This document shows, piece by piece, positions 35,160 through 44,434 of a stretch of 64,000 nt of DNA; within the stretch, counting starts at the first letter, position 1; each line of letters starts with the position of its first letter. The translations under genes were made by a program, and so were the position numbers. This DNA is from an uncultured Planctomycetota bacterium (GTDB lineage: Bacteria; Planctomycetota; Phycisphaerae; Phycisphaerales; UBA5793), in assembly GCA_900696685.1 (NCBI GenBank), contig CAADHA010000029.1:19679-83678 (forward strand), written 5' to 3'. The notes under the pieces were generated by a model. The model saw nothing but the letters and a program-made list of their open reading frames with translations. It had not been told where the DNA came from and made no database searches.

Positions 35160-36326
35160 TCAGAGGTTTCCACGCCGGTCCTGCTCCAGCTCCAGCGCCT
35201 CGAAGAGGGCCTTGAAGTTGCCCTTGCCGAAACTCTGCGAACCGCGGCGCGTGATGATCTCGAAGAAGAGCGTCGGCCTGTCCTGCACCGGCCGCGTGAA
35301 GATCTGGAGCAGGTAGCCCTCATCATCCCGATCGACAAGGATGCCGAGGTCCTTGATCTTCTGCCGGTCTTCCTCGATCTCGCCGACGCGGTCCCAGACG
35401 ATGTCGTAGTAGGTGTCGGGCAGCTTGAGGAACTCGACGCCGCGCTCTCGCAGCAGGCGCACCGAGTTGAGTTCATCGCGCGAGCGCAGGGCGAGGTGCT
35501 GCACGCCGGCGGTGTTGTGGTGCCAGTCGAGGTACTCCTGCACCTGGCTCTTTCGTCGTCCCGGCGCCGGCTCATTGATGGGCATCTTGATCAGCCCGCG
35601 TCCGCTGCTCATCACCTTGCTCATCAGCGACGAGTATTCGGTGGAGATGTCCTTGTCGTCGAAGTGCTTGAACATGGTGAAGCCCATGACCTCTTCGTAC
35701 CACTTCACCCACACGTTCATCTTCCCGAGTTCGACGTTTCCGACGAGATGATCGACGAACTTGAGGCCGCAGTCGCCGCCGGCGTTGATGCGGTTGACCG
35801 GCGGGTTGACGGGCATGAAGCCGGGGAGAAACTTGCCCTTGAAGCGCGAGCGGTCGATGAAGGTGTGGACGACTTCACCGTAGGTGTAGATGGCCGAGCG
35901 CGTGACTTCCCCGTGCTCATCCTTCTCGACCGTGGGCTGCTGCGCCGGCCGGCCGCCGCGCCGCGTCGTCTGCTCGAAGGCGTCCTCGGCGTCGCGGACG
36001 GTGAAGTTGACGCCCTTGACCCCGTCGCCGAAGAGGTTGACGTGGCGCTGGGCGGGATGATCCTTCGTCAGGCCGGTGGTCAGAACGAAGCGGATGTTGC
36101 CCTGCTCGAGGAGGTAACTGGCGGTGTCGCGGCTGCCCGTCTCCTGGCCCTTGTAGGCGGTGATGTTGAAGCCGAACGCGGCCGCGTAGTAGTACGCCGC
36201 CTGCCGCGCGTTGCCGACGTAGAACTCGACGTGATCGACGTCAACGAGTTCGAGCCAGCCGTGCTCCCTGGGCGTGTGCTTCTCGGGGTCGAGGTGAGAG
36301 AGGTCGGGCTTGCTGGCGGCGCTCAT
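35160..36326 (-). CDS. hpd: 4-hydroxyphenylpyruvate dioxygenase
   Basis: HPPD converts 4-hydroxyphenylpyruvate to homogentisate in tyrosine breakdown, in the cytoplasm. The 388-residue protein has two vicinal-oxygen-chelate domains. The N-terminal domain has VDHVEFYVGNARQAAYYY; the C-terminal domain has the iron ligands: His in LKFVDHLVGNV, His in GVQHLALRSRDE, and Glu in LFFEIITRRG, followed by FGKGNFKALFEALE. A GGAG site precedes the ATG at 36326. No other tyrosine-pathway gene is adjacent. Its 3' end is six bases from the B12 operon's end on the other strand. Confidence 0.95.
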   Translation of the reverse strand: MSAASKPDLSHLDPEKHTPREHGWLELVDVDHVEFYVGNARQAAYYYAAAFGFNITAYKGQETGSRDTASYLLEQGNIRFVLTTGLTKDHPAQRHVNLFGDGVKGVNFTVRDAEDAFEQTTRRGGRPAQQPTVEKDEHGEVTRSAIYTYGEVVHTFIDRSRFKGKFLPGFMPVNPPVNRINAGGDCGLKFVDHLVGNVELGKMNVWVKWYEEVMGFTMFKHFDDKDISTEYSSLMSKVMSSGRGLIKMPINEPAPGRRKSQVQEYLDWHHNTAGVQHLALRSRDELNSVRLLRERGVEFLKLPDTYYDIVWDRVGEIEEDRQKIKDLGILVDRDDEGYLLQIFTRPVQDRPTLFFEIITRRGSQSFGKGNFKALFEALELEQDRRGNL

Positions 36327-36455
36327 GGTCTGCTCCTCGGTGATCGTCGAGACATCCGGATTCGAGGGAAGGTTAAACAAGAGAACCGGGCGGCTCCATA
36401 GCAGATCCCCCCGGTTCTGAAGATCGGCACTCGTCCGCGCGCCGTCAGGTGAGGC

Positions 36456-37457
36456 TCAGCGGCCCGGCTCGGCCGGCTTCTGTGCCCCCTTGCTGGCGGC
36501 ACGGGCCTGCGCGAAGGGCAGGTACTCCTGCTCGTACCACTGCTTCCATCGGGGCACGTCAAAGCCGAAGTCCACTGGCTGCCCGAAATCCTCCTTGACA
36601 ATTTTCACCAGCGCGTTGTGGGCGTCGAGGTTGTAGAACTCGGCCACGGCATCGATGATCCGCACGACCGTGCCGTCCGTAAACGTGCTCAGCGTCGGAT
36701 CGAATCCCACGGAATTGTCGCCGACGACGGGCTGGAGGTCAGTCACCAGCCACCGCTGCGTCCCGACGTTGATGTACGCGAGGTCGCCGCGCCCGGAGGT
36801 CGATGTGGCGGGCGGCTGCTGCGCGACGATGAGATGCGGGATTGCCTCGACGAGATGCAGCGCGCCCGCGGCCCCCGCGCCGCCGCTGACCACCTCGAGA
36901 TTCGGCGACTGGAGCGCCCTCTCGATGACGAAGCGCGTGGTCCGCGCGCTGGGACCGGCGAGGCGGGCCAGGGCCGCCTCGCGCACCCACTGCTCCGAGT
37001 CGTAGATCGCCATCCACGCGAGCGTCGCCTGGCCGATCTCACGATCGACGCGCTCGGCGAGGTGCTCGAAGAGCCACTGCCGTGCATCTTCCCTTTCCTT
37101 GCGCAGGACGGCGATGAGCGGCTCGATGGCGGCGGCGTCGGTGAACTTCTCGAGTTCCTCGAGGCCCCGCGCCCGCGTCGGCCCGAACTCCTTCGAACCG
37201 AGGTACTGCCCCTTGATCCTGCGGATGTCCTTCTCGAACGCGCGGCGGGCGATGATGTAGGCGCGCGTGCCCTGCTGCGTGGGCATCGCAGGCGCCGGCG
37301 TCGAGGCCGGGGCGCTCACCGTCGTGCGAATGCGGAAGGTCTCAATGACGGGGCGCTGAATCTCGGCGGGCTGCGTGATCACGATCTGGGCGCCGGCCGG
37401 CAGCGAAATGCCCGTGGCAGCGGCCAGAAACAGGGCGGATCGAATGGCTGGAAGCAT
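36456..37457 (-). CDS. Secreted HEAT-like repeat protein
   Basis: The 333-residue protein begins with a signal peptide (SALFLAAATGISLPAGAQ) and then a Pro/Thr-rich stretch. From about residue 75 it has helical repeats: ARGLEELEKFTDAAAIEPLIAVLRKE, ARQWLFEHLAE, QWVREAALARLAGPSARTTRFVI, GAAGALHLVEAIPHLIVA. The last third (VVRIIDAVAEFYNLDAHNALV, DVPRWKQWYEQEYLPFAQ) is a pattern I have seen in planctomycete HEAT proteins of unknown role. The ATG at 37457 is chosen because the signal peptide starts there. Confidence 0.72.
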   Translation of the reverse strand: MLPAIRSALFLAAATGISLPAGAQIVITQPAEIQRPVIETFRIRTTVSAPASTPAPAMPTQQGTRAYIIARRAFEKDIRRIKGQYLGSKEFGPTRARGLEELEKFTDAAAIEPLIAVLRKEREDARQWLFEHLAERVDREIGQATLAWMAIYDSEQWVREAALARLAGPSARTTRFVIERALQSPNLEVVSGGAGAAGALHLVEAIPHLIVAQQPPATSTSGRGDLAYINVGTQRWLVTDLQPVVGDNSVGFDPTLSTFTDGTVVRIIDAVAEFYNLDAHNALVKIVKEDFGQPVDFGFDVPRWKQWYEQEYLPFAQARAASKGAQKPAEPGR

Positions 37458-37782
37458 GGGGTGAACCTCGTCATTGCGTTTCGGGGGATCATACGGTCCG
37501 CGGCCCGGGCGGGCCGCGCTCTCCATTCTCAGGGATGCAGCCCGCTGCCCGTGCTGGCGGAAAAACGACCGATCGCCCGGCCCCGCCCAGAGGAAACAAT
37601 GCTTCGCATTCGAAGCCCTGTGCCTGCTCCCAGAGGGTGGCTCGGGCGACCCTTGTCGGCGACTCTCGTCGCACTCTTCTATACGGGCGCGACCTGCAAC
37701 CTGTTCTGCTGCTTTTCCGCGGCGCAGCGCCATGCTAAACTCCTGCCCTCTCGATCCCCCGCAGTGAAACGGACTTCAGCCG
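37458..37782. other. Divergent intergenic region
   Basis: This 325-base gap separates the minus-strand HEAT-like gene from nuoH and should hold both promoters. I see no gene, clear promoter match or strong hairpin in it. Confidence 0.4.
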
Positions 37783-39252
37783 ATGCTTGCCGAGATCGCG
37801 CAATCCCTCTCCGAGACGAGCGGCGTGCCCTACTGGGTGTGTCTCGTGGCAGTGAAGACGCTCATCGCCGCGGCCGTCTTTCTTCCCGCCATCAGCGTTC
37901 TCGCGATGCTGAGCATCTGGGCGGAGCGCAAAGTCGCCGGTCACATCCAGGGCCGCCTCGGCCCAACCCACGTCGGCCCCTTCGGCATCCTCCAGTCCCT
38001 CGCGGACGGCTTGAAACTGCTGGGCAAGGAAGACCTCGTCCCCGCCGGCGCCGATTCATTTCTCTTTCGACTCGCGCCCTATCTGGCGTTCGCTCCGGTG
38101 CTGGCCGCGTTTCTCGCGATCCCCTTCGGGCCGCAGTTTGTCTTTGAGGCGGGGCTGAATGTCGGCCTGCTCTACCTGCTGGCCATCCTCGGCGTCGAAG
38201 TGATGGGCGTCATTCTCTCGGGATGGGCGAGCAACTCCAAGTGGGCCATCTACGGCGCCATGCGCGAAGCCTGCCAGATGGTCAGTTACGAGATTCCTCT
38301 GGGCGTGGCGATCCTGTGCGGCGTACTCGTCGCCGGCACGCTCAACCTCGTTGAACTCGGCTACCTCCAGGGCGGCGGCATCCAGACCTGGCTCTTCTTC
38401 CAGAATCCCTTCATCTTCATCGCGTTCTTCATCTACTTCATCGCCTCGCTTGCAGCCTCCAAGCGCGCGCCCTACGACCTTCCCGAAGGCGAATCCGAAC
38501 TCGTCGCCGGCTTTCACACCGAGTACTCCGGCCTGCGATTCTCCTTCTTCTTCTTCGCCGAGTATGCCGGCATGTTCGTGGTGGGCTGCATCCAGGCGGT
38601 GCTCTTCCTGGGCGCGTGGAACAGCCCGCTCGGACCGGCCGATCCCGTCTACGTGGTGCTTGGCTACGACCCGGTCCGCGTCGGCGGCGAGTACCTCACC
38701 GGCCAATATGCCGGTGTGACGGCATGGCCCGACATCGCCTCGCTCATGGGCCTCAAGGGCGGCGCCCTGGGCCTGTTCATCCTCAATCTCTACGGCATGA
38801 CGATGGTCATCGGCAAGGCGCTGCTCGTGGTCTTCATTCACATGTGGATCCGCTGGACCGTGCCGCGCATCCGCATAGACCAGGTCATGCACGGCTGCGT
38901 GAAGGGCCTCCTGCCCATCAGCCTCGCCATGCTCGTCGGCACGGCGATCTGGATCTCGCTCGTTCAGCCCGCTCCCGATGTCCGCGGCGCCTACGCCGTT
39001 ACCACGACCTATGTGGCCCATCTTACGGGCGAGGTCGGTACGCTCCAGATCGTGACGCAGTGGGTGCTCACGATCATCGGCGTGGGCCTGTTCGGGTTCT
39101 ACGCATTGATCATCTTCGGCGCGATGATCTCCCGCCGCTCCGCCCCGCGCAAGGGCATGTTCGAGGACGTCATGCCCGTGGGCAACGAGGTCGCCTTCAC
39201 CCGGGGCAGCGGCTACGAGAACGAAGAGCAGCGCAGTCTCAAGCAGGCATAG
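37783..39252 (+). CDS. nuoH: NADH-quinone oxidoreductase subunit H
   Basis: NuoH is the membrane subunit of complex I that forms the quinone-binding chamber. The product has 489 residues against about 330 in E. coli, because of an insert (about 275-320) and a C-terminal extension. Family motifs are clear: LSIWAERKVAGHIQGRLGP, GLKLLGKED, YGAMREACQMVSYEIPLG, ASKRAPYDLPEGESELVAGFHTEYSG and FIHMWIRWTVPRIRIDQVMH. No other nuo gene flanks it; nuoD lies 17 kb away on the other strand. It has about ten membrane helices. Confidence 0.95.
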   Translation: MLAEIAQSLSETSGVPYWVCLVAVKTLIAAAVFLPAISVLAMLSIWAERKVAGHIQGRLGPTHVGPFGILQSLADGLKLLGKEDLVPAGADSFLFRLAPYLAFAPVLAAFLAIPFGPQFVFEAGLNVGLLYLLAILGVEVMGVILSGWASNSKWAIYGAMREACQMVSYEIPLGVAILCGVLVAGTLNLVELGYLQGGGIQTWLFFQNPFIFIAFFIYFIASLAASKRAPYDLPEGESELVAGFHTEYSGLRFSFFFFAEYAGMFVVGCIQAVLFLGAWNSPLGPADPVYVVLGYDPVRVGGEYLTGQYAGVTAWPDIASLMGLKGGALGLFILNLYGMTMVIGKALLVVFIHMWIRWTVPRIRIDQVMHGCVKGLLPISLAMLVGTAIWISLVQPAPDVRGAYAVTTTYVAHLTGEVGTLQIVTQWVLTIIGVGLFGFYALIIFGAMISRRSAPRKGMFEDVMPVGNEVAFTRGSGYENEEQRSLKQA

Positions 39253-39282
39253 GTTCGTGCAGCAGTCTGGCGGGAACGAAAG

Positions 39283-39314
39283 GGCCTCATCAACCCCCAA
39301 GGGTCGATGAGGCC
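39283..39314 (-). terminator. Hairpin in the convergent gap after nuoH
   Basis: A 9-bp outer stem (GGCCTCATC / GATGAGGCC) encloses a 4-bp inner stem (ACCC/GGGT). On the minus strand CCCTTTCG follows, so it can terminate the propeller-like gene; nuoH transcripts would also read through it. Confidence 0.55.
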
Positions 39315-39348
39315 TCGTTGTGCATCTGCATCCAGAGGCGCGCCGCGA

Positions 39349-40398
39349 TCAGGGAATCTGCGCGACGTTGCTCGTGGCACAGGGGCTGCCGTCCGCGATG
39401 ACCATCTGGAGGAATCGGCGGCAGGCAGGAGTGCCGGCGTTGGCGCTTACCTGGCCCGATCCGTTGGGTCCGGTGCTGCCCGAGAAGACCAGTTGCAACC
39501 CGGCGCTGCTCAGGCCGGTCTGGGTTCCCGCGCACACGCCGCCGGGAATGACGAAGCTGCCCGTGCCGTTTGCGAAGAGAATGCCCATGGGCCTGCCCGG
39601 GGTTGCATTCGACCACGCGACCGTCACGCGCCCGGGGCACTGGCCGGAAATGCGAATGCTCGGCCCGCCGCCGCCTCCGCCAAGGAACTCCATGCCGCGC
39701 GTGTCGTTGTATCCGCCGCTGCCGATCAAGCTCACAGCGCCGGTGGAGAGATTGATGGAGAAGAGCGAGTTGCGTGCTCCATAGAGATTGCCCGCGGCGT
39801 CGAAGCCGATGCCCTGGACATCGTTGCCGCTGCCGGGAGTGTTCGGGTCGACGTCTGTCGCGGCGCCGGTGTTGATGTCGATCGTCACCAGGCCGGCGCC
39901 GATGCCTGATCCGGAACCGACGTCCCAGCCGTACATGCGCCCCGTCGTGGGGCTGATCGCCAGGCCCTGGAGGCCGGGCATTCCGGTCGTGCCGATGAAG
40001 GTCTTGTTTCCGTTTGAGAGATCGATCGTGTAGAGGTGATCGCTGACGAATCCGGCATCTTCAATGGCGTAGAGCGTGCCGCTGTTGCTGAAGGCCATTC
40101 CGCGGCAACTGCCGAGATTCGAGGCCACGACAAGCGTTCCGGCGCCCGTGTTCGGGTCAATCCTGATGATGTTGGTCGTGGAAAGTCCTGAACTGGCGTA
40201 GATGGTGCCGTCCGGCGCCTTGGCCATTGCGTTGATCTGACTGAACCCCGTGGCGCCGAGAAAGACGCCGACTCCCGTCCCCGAGTCGATCGCGAACGCT
40301 TCGCCGTTCCATCCAACTGCGATGATGTCGTTCCCGCCAAGCGCCGGGGCCGCAGCCCAGAGTGCGGCAGCAATTGTGCATCCGATTCTCTTCTTCTT
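39349..40398 (-). CDS. Secreted propeller-like protein with the shared four-cysteine C-terminal domain; canonical start codon missing
   Basis: The first ATG in frame is at 40227, but coding character clearly continues upstream: KKKRIGCTIAAALWAAAPA forms a signal peptide near 40340-40398, followed by GNDIIAVGWNGEAFAIDSG. No ATG, GTG or TTG occurs between the upstream in-frame stop at 40492-40494 and 40227. An AAGGAG site lies about where it should for a start just before the lysine run. Residues after the signal show NHL/propeller-like repeats (DGTIYASSGLSTTNIIRID, GLAISPTTGRMYGWD). The last 98 residues (39352-39645) form the four-cysteine domain ending TSNVAQIP. Start loss or a sequence error is likely; the given 5' limit is approximate. 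Confidence 0.65.
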   Translation of the reverse strand, partial: KKKRIGCTIAAALWAAAPALGGNDIIAVGWNGEAFAIDSGTGVGVFLGATGFSQINAMAKAPDGTIYASSGLSTTNIIRIDPNTGAGTLVVASNLGSCRGMAFSNSGTLYAIEDAGFVSDHLYTIDLSNGNKTFIGTTGMPGLQGLAISPTTGRMYGWDVGSGSGIGAGLVTIDINTGAATDVDPNTPGSGNDVQGIGFDAAGNLYGARNSLFSINLSTGAVSLIGSGGYNDTRGMEFLGGGGGGPSIRISGQCPGRVTVAWSNATPGRPMGILFANGTGSFVIPGGVCAGTQTGLSSAGLQLVFSGSTGPNGSGQVSANAGTPACRRFLQMVIADGSPCATSNVAQIP

Positions 40399-40717
40399 CG
40401 GTTTCTCCTTCTTCTCGTGAGTGCTCTCGACGCCATTCCGGCCGGGGAATACTCCGCCCCGGACGAATCGCTTACGGACAGCGCCGCTGCCTCAGGGCAA
40501 GTGTACCCGATACACGCTGCGGCAATGCGTGAAATCCGTACTGGTTCGACTTCCTTCTCCGAAGCCGGCCCGCCTGCGCCAGTCTGAGGGGCCAAATATG
40601 ATCCCCTTGCGCCCGGCGGGACGATGATTGGAGCATCCCGCTCCGGGCGACGGCTTCGATCCTCGCGGCGCGGTTCGGCCCCACCCCTCAGCGCCCGCCG
40701 ATGGCTGACCATACGCT
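40399..40717. other. Divergent intergenic region before murJ
   Basis: This 319-base gap should hold promoters for murJ and for the propeller-like gene. Near its left edge is the ribosome-binding region of the minus-strand gene. I see no further gene or strong structure. Confidence 0.4.
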
Positions 40718-42385
40718 GTGCCTGAAGATCAGAGTGATACCGGGACACGCTCCGCACGATCCGCCGGATTGGCCGGCGCGGGGAGCATCGTCTCGGCCAC
40801 GTGGGTGGTCTCTGGGCTGACGCTCCTCTCCCGTATCGCCGGGCTGGCCAGGGACGCGGCCAACTCGCGAACCTTCGGCTCCGGACCGGACTTCGGGGCC
40901 TTCACCTTCGCCTTTCTCGTTCCCAATCTGTTCCGGCGGCTCTTCGGAGAGGGCGCGCTGAGCGCCTCGTTCCTTCCCCGCTACACGCGCCTTCTGGAAG
41001 AGGACTCCCGCCGCGCAAGGGCCTATGCGCGACTCGTCATTGCTTCGACGGCCCTTGCCCTGCTGGCGATCACCATCGCGGTCGAGGCGGCCCTGGGGGC
41101 GATGTGGCTTGCCTGGCGCAGCGTCCCGGATCTCGCCCTGCGAACCTTCGCCATCGAGTTGACGATGCTCCTCTTTCCGTACATGCCGATGGTGTGCGTA
41201 ACGGCCCTGCTCGGGGCGGTGCTCCAGGTGCACGGTCGATTCGGGCCGGCCGCGGCTTCGCCGATCCTCCTCAATGTCGGCATCATCGTGCCGACGATCG
41301 GGGCGGCGGCGTGGTCCGCCGCGCAACCCGGCTGGCCGCGCGCCAACGGTCTGTACTTCCTCTGTTTGGGCGTGCTGATCTCAGGCGTCGCGCAGATCGC
41401 ATGGTCGCTGCTGGCCCTGCGCGGCGCGCATGCAGATCCGCGCCGGCCGACGCGCGATGAAGTTAAGGCCATGCGCCCCGACCTTGCCGCGACGTGGAGA
41501 TTCGCCCTGCCGATGATCCTGGGCCTGGGCGTGCTCCAACTCAACACTTTCTTCGACGGCCTCATCGCGTCGTACCCATTCCTCGTCGGGCCGACGATCT
41601 TCGGGATGCACTATCCGCTCGACGGGCACTCGGCCGCGGTCGTGGGCTATGCGCAGCGCCTGTACCAGTTCCCCCTCGGGGTCTTCGGCATCGCGGTGGC
41701 GACGGCGATCTACCCGGCGCTGGCGCGAGCGGCGTCGCGGCCGGCGGACTTCGCCGAAGTGGTGCGGCACGGCGTTCGCCTCACCGTCTTCATCGGACTG
41801 CCGGCGTCCGTGGGACTCTGGTTCGTCGCCACGCCGCTCAGCGCCGTGATCTACCGCGGCGGGCGGTTCCCGGCCGAAGACGTGGCGCGCGTCGCGCGCG
41901 TGCTGGCCTTCTACGGCCCGTCCGTGTGCGCGTATTCGATCATCCACGTCCTGACGCGCGCGTGCTTTGCGCGCGGCGACTCGATGACCCCGGTGCGCAT
42001 CTCCCTCGCGATGGTCGCCGCGAACCTGGCGCTGAACATTCTTCTCATCTGGCCCCTGGGCGAAGCGGGCCTGGCCGCGTCCACGTCGCTCTGCTCGATC
42101 CTCCAGGTTGTCTTGCTTCTTCGCGGTATTCGACGCGTGAGCGCTGAGCCGCTGGGATCCGATGTCCGCCGGGGCGTTGCGGGCAGCGCTTTTGCGACGG
42201 TGTGCATGGCGGCGGTACTCGCCCTCGCGGCCGCGCTCTGGCCGACATCCTCTGAGTCATGGCCGTGGAGATTGGCCGAACTGGCGTGCCTCACGCTCGT
42301 GGGCGGAGCGTCATTCGTCGTCGCGGCGAAGATCGCACGTCTGGAGGAGTGGCGCTGGCTGATGCAGAGGAACGTGAGGAACTGA
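40718..42385 (+). CDS. murJ: Lipid II flippase MurJ
   Basis: MurJ moves lipid II across the inner membrane for peptidoglycan synthesis. The 555-residue protein has about 14 membrane helices and typical MviN motifs: TLLSRIAGLARDAANSRTFG, FTFAFLVPNLFRRLFGEGALSASFLPRY near the N-terminus, LPMILGLGVLQLNTFFDG and YAQRLYQFPLGVFGIAVATAIYP in the middle. The translation begins at a GTG (40718); a nearby ATG at 40701 is out of frame. It stands alone between two secreted-protein genes. Confidence 0.93.
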   Translation: MPEDQSDTGTRSARSAGLAGAGSIVSATWVVSGLTLLSRIAGLARDAANSRTFGSGPDFGAFTFAFLVPNLFRRLFGEGALSASFLPRYTRLLEEDSRRARAYARLVIASTALALLAITIAVEAALGAMWLAWRSVPDLALRTFAIELTMLLFPYMPMVCVTALLGAVLQVHGRFGPAAASPILLNVGIIVPTIGAAAWSAAQPGWPRANGLYFLCLGVLISGVAQIAWSLLALRGAHADPRRPTRDEVKAMRPDLAATWRFALPMILGLGVLQLNTFFDGLIASYPFLVGPTIFGMHYPLDGHSAAVVGYAQRLYQFPLGVFGIAVATAIYPALARAASRPADFAEVVRHGVRLTVFIGLPASVGLWFVATPLSAVIYRGGRFPAEDVARVARVLAFYGPSVCAYSIIHVLTRACFARGDSMTPVRISLAMVAANLALNILLIWPLGEAGLAASTSLCSILQVVLLLRGIRRVSAEPLGSDVRRGVAGSAFATVCMAAVLALAAALWPTSSESWPWRLAELACLTLVGGASFVVAAKIARLEEWRWLMQRNVRN

Positions 42386-42478
42386 AGCCGGCTCGCTGTC
42401 GTGACACAGACCTCAAATGCGTTTGCCGCTCTCGACCGCAGCCCGCTGGAGGCGCCGCTGCCCTTCAGCCAATGGGCC

Positions 42479-42515
42479 AAAAAGAACGGGAGCGCGGCTG
42501 GGCCGCGCTCCCGTT
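42479..42515 (-). terminator. Intrinsic terminator of the first duplicated secreted-protein gene
   Basis: A perfect 14-bp stem (AACGGGAGCGCGGC) with a 3-base loop is followed on the minus strand by CTTTTT. The same hairpin, base for base, follows the divergent paralogue at 45437-45473. Confidence 0.93.
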
Positions 42516-42542
42516 GAGATTCAAGACAGCGAATCGGTCAGA

Positions 42543-43544
42543 TTACGGAACCTGAGCGACGTTGCTGGTCTGGCAGCCGGGGACCTGGATCAGCTGCACG
42601 TAGCCGCGGCAAGCGCCGGGGCCGGCCTGTGCGTTCACCGAGCCGGAACCGTTGCCGGTGCCGATGGTGTTGTAGAGCTGCAGCTGGTTGGTGCCGAGGC
42701 CGAGTTGCGTGCCCTGGCAGGGACCGGACGGAATCGTGTAGTTGCCCGTGTTGCGGGCGAAGAGGATGCCCTGCTGAATGTTGGGCCGAGCGCCGCTCCA
42801 GGCGAGGCGGACGGTGCCGGGGCAGGTGCCGGTGATCGCGACGGTGTAGCCGCCGCCCTGCGAGCAGTCGAGGCCGTAGGAGACGTCCCACGTGCCGGCG
42901 CCGACGAGGTTCTGCCAGTCAGTCGGGTTCGGATAGCCGAAGTAGTTCGACTGAAGGAAGGTGCGGCCGTTGTTGCCCGGAGGGTTGCCGACGGCGCCAG
43001 CGCCGCTGGTGGTCACAACGAAGGCCTGTCCACTGCCGGTGCCGACGAGGCGGATGCCGACATGGTAGTTGCCCGAGCCGAGGTTGAAGGAGCCGCCGCC
43101 GAGGGTTGCGACGAGCAGATACTCGTCACGCCCGAAGTAGAAGCCGCCAGTCAGGGTGAGGGTGTAGCTGGTGATGTTCGGCTTGTCGGCGATCAGCGTG
43201 CCGAAGGTGCCTTCGCCGAGGCCCTGGTAGACGATCAGGTCGCAGGCGGAGAACACGGTGCCGGGGTTGGGAATGAAGTTGGCGCGGAAGCCTTCAACCG
43301 TGCCGCCGCCCCACTGCACATCGTCAAACGTCCAGGAATCCGAAACCGCAGTGCCGCGCTCGCTGGTGAACCCCTTGCGACCGTCTGCAGTTCCGTTGAA
43401 CCAGCACACGGCCTGGGGCACTTCGCCGTTGTTGCCGATCTTGATCATTCCGCCGGTTTCCCCCGCGGTGAGCGTCGGGTTCTGGGCGAAAGCGGTGCCG
43501 GCCATGAGAGCCAAGGCCGAAGCAGAGAACAGGATACGCTTCAT
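42543..43544 (-). CDS. Secreted protein with the shared four-cysteine C-terminal domain
   Basis: The 333-residue protein has a signal peptide (RILFSASALALMAGTAFAQ). Residues about 20-235 form a beta-rich domain (DSWTFDDVQWGGGTVEGFRA, FSACDLIVYQGLGEG, LGSGNYHVGIRLVGTGSG) that I do not recognise. The last 95 residues (42546-42830) are the four-cysteine domain: CPG, CQGTQ, ACRGY and GCQTSNVAQVP. That domain is about 90 percent identical to the one in the divergent gene at 44435-45409. AAGGAG precedes the ATG at 43544. Confidence 0.82.
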   Translation of the reverse strand: MKRILFSASALALMAGTAFAQNPTLTAGETGGMIKIGNNGEVPQAVCWFNGTADGRKGFTSERGTAVSDSWTFDDVQWGGGTVEGFRANFIPNPGTVFSACDLIVYQGLGEGTFGTLIADKPNITSYTLTLTGGFYFGRDEYLLVATLGGGSFNLGSGNYHVGIRLVGTGSGQAFVVTTSGAGAVGNPPGNNGRTFLQSNYFGYPNPTDWQNLVGAGTWDVSYGLDCSQGGGYTVAITGTCPGTVRLAWSGARPNIQQGILFARNTGNYTIPSGPCQGTQLGLGTNQLQLYNTIGTGNGSGSVNAQAGPGACRGYVQLIQVPGCQTSNVAQVP

Positions 43545-44434
43545 CTGATGCTCCTTCTCTTTTCGAGAATCCCGCCAGGGTCCGGCGTCGCGAACTGCGA
43601 TCACCGTCCCGTGGCATACTCCAAGATGCAGTTCCCCCGGAACACCCCGGGGAAGAACGTTGTCAACTACTTGAACAGGATGCACCTTCGATCGATTCGC
43701 CGCCCGGTACGATCGCAGTGCCCAGAAAGAACTGAACACGCGCCCCCGCAACCGGTCCCGCACCATAACTGCGGCAAAACGCGCAGCGATCCAACGAGGA
43801 AAACACGAAGGTCATCTTGATGCAAACTCCCCAGCCCCCTTGGACCCGACGAGCGTCGAGCCCTGTCATCATTCTCCGCGGTAAGTGTACCTGAGTTCAG
43901 GGAGAATGCAAAGCGTCCGGGTGTCAGAATTCGCACTTTTTTCAGATTTCGCGCCGCTTCTGCGCGTCGGCAGGCAGAAGTACCGTACATATCGCTAACT
44001 GCTTCAGGGTTTTCACCCTAGGCCATTGACCCTCACCGGCTTTGGTACACAGCAGGACTTTCGCCGGGCAACAGCCGTAGAGCCTCCCGCGTTGCCTCCG
44101 CCGTGGCATGGGCGACTGATCCCCGAAATGTCGCCAACGGGGTGCTTTTCGGTTTTTTCTGAAAAAATGAGAATCGGACTTCCATTGCCGCCCACTGTCG
44201 GTTATCTTCAATAGTGGTGTGGCAGGTCCGCCGTGGCGCCTGCGCAGTAGGCCGCAACCATCCGGCGTTCGCCTGGATCATGCGGAAGGCTGCGGGGCAG
44301 GCGGCGCTGTTCACGACAGAGAGACCGGACGCGGCCTGTCGCGCGGCCGGATCAGTGTTTGAGGGGATCGAGGCTCGTACGCCTGCGTCGGCTGCGTCGC
44401 CTCCCCGGGGTTTCATTTGCAAGGAGCGGATTCC
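43545..44434. other. Long divergent intergenic region between the duplicated genes
   Basis: This 890-base region carries the 5' leaders of both divergent genes. It is less GC-rich than its surroundings near 43890-44010 and 44140-44220, with T-rich and A-rich tracts (CACTTTTTTCAG near 43932 and TTTTTTCTGAAAAAATG near 44153). Frames in it lack coding character. I see no conserved RNA motif. Confidence 0.4.
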
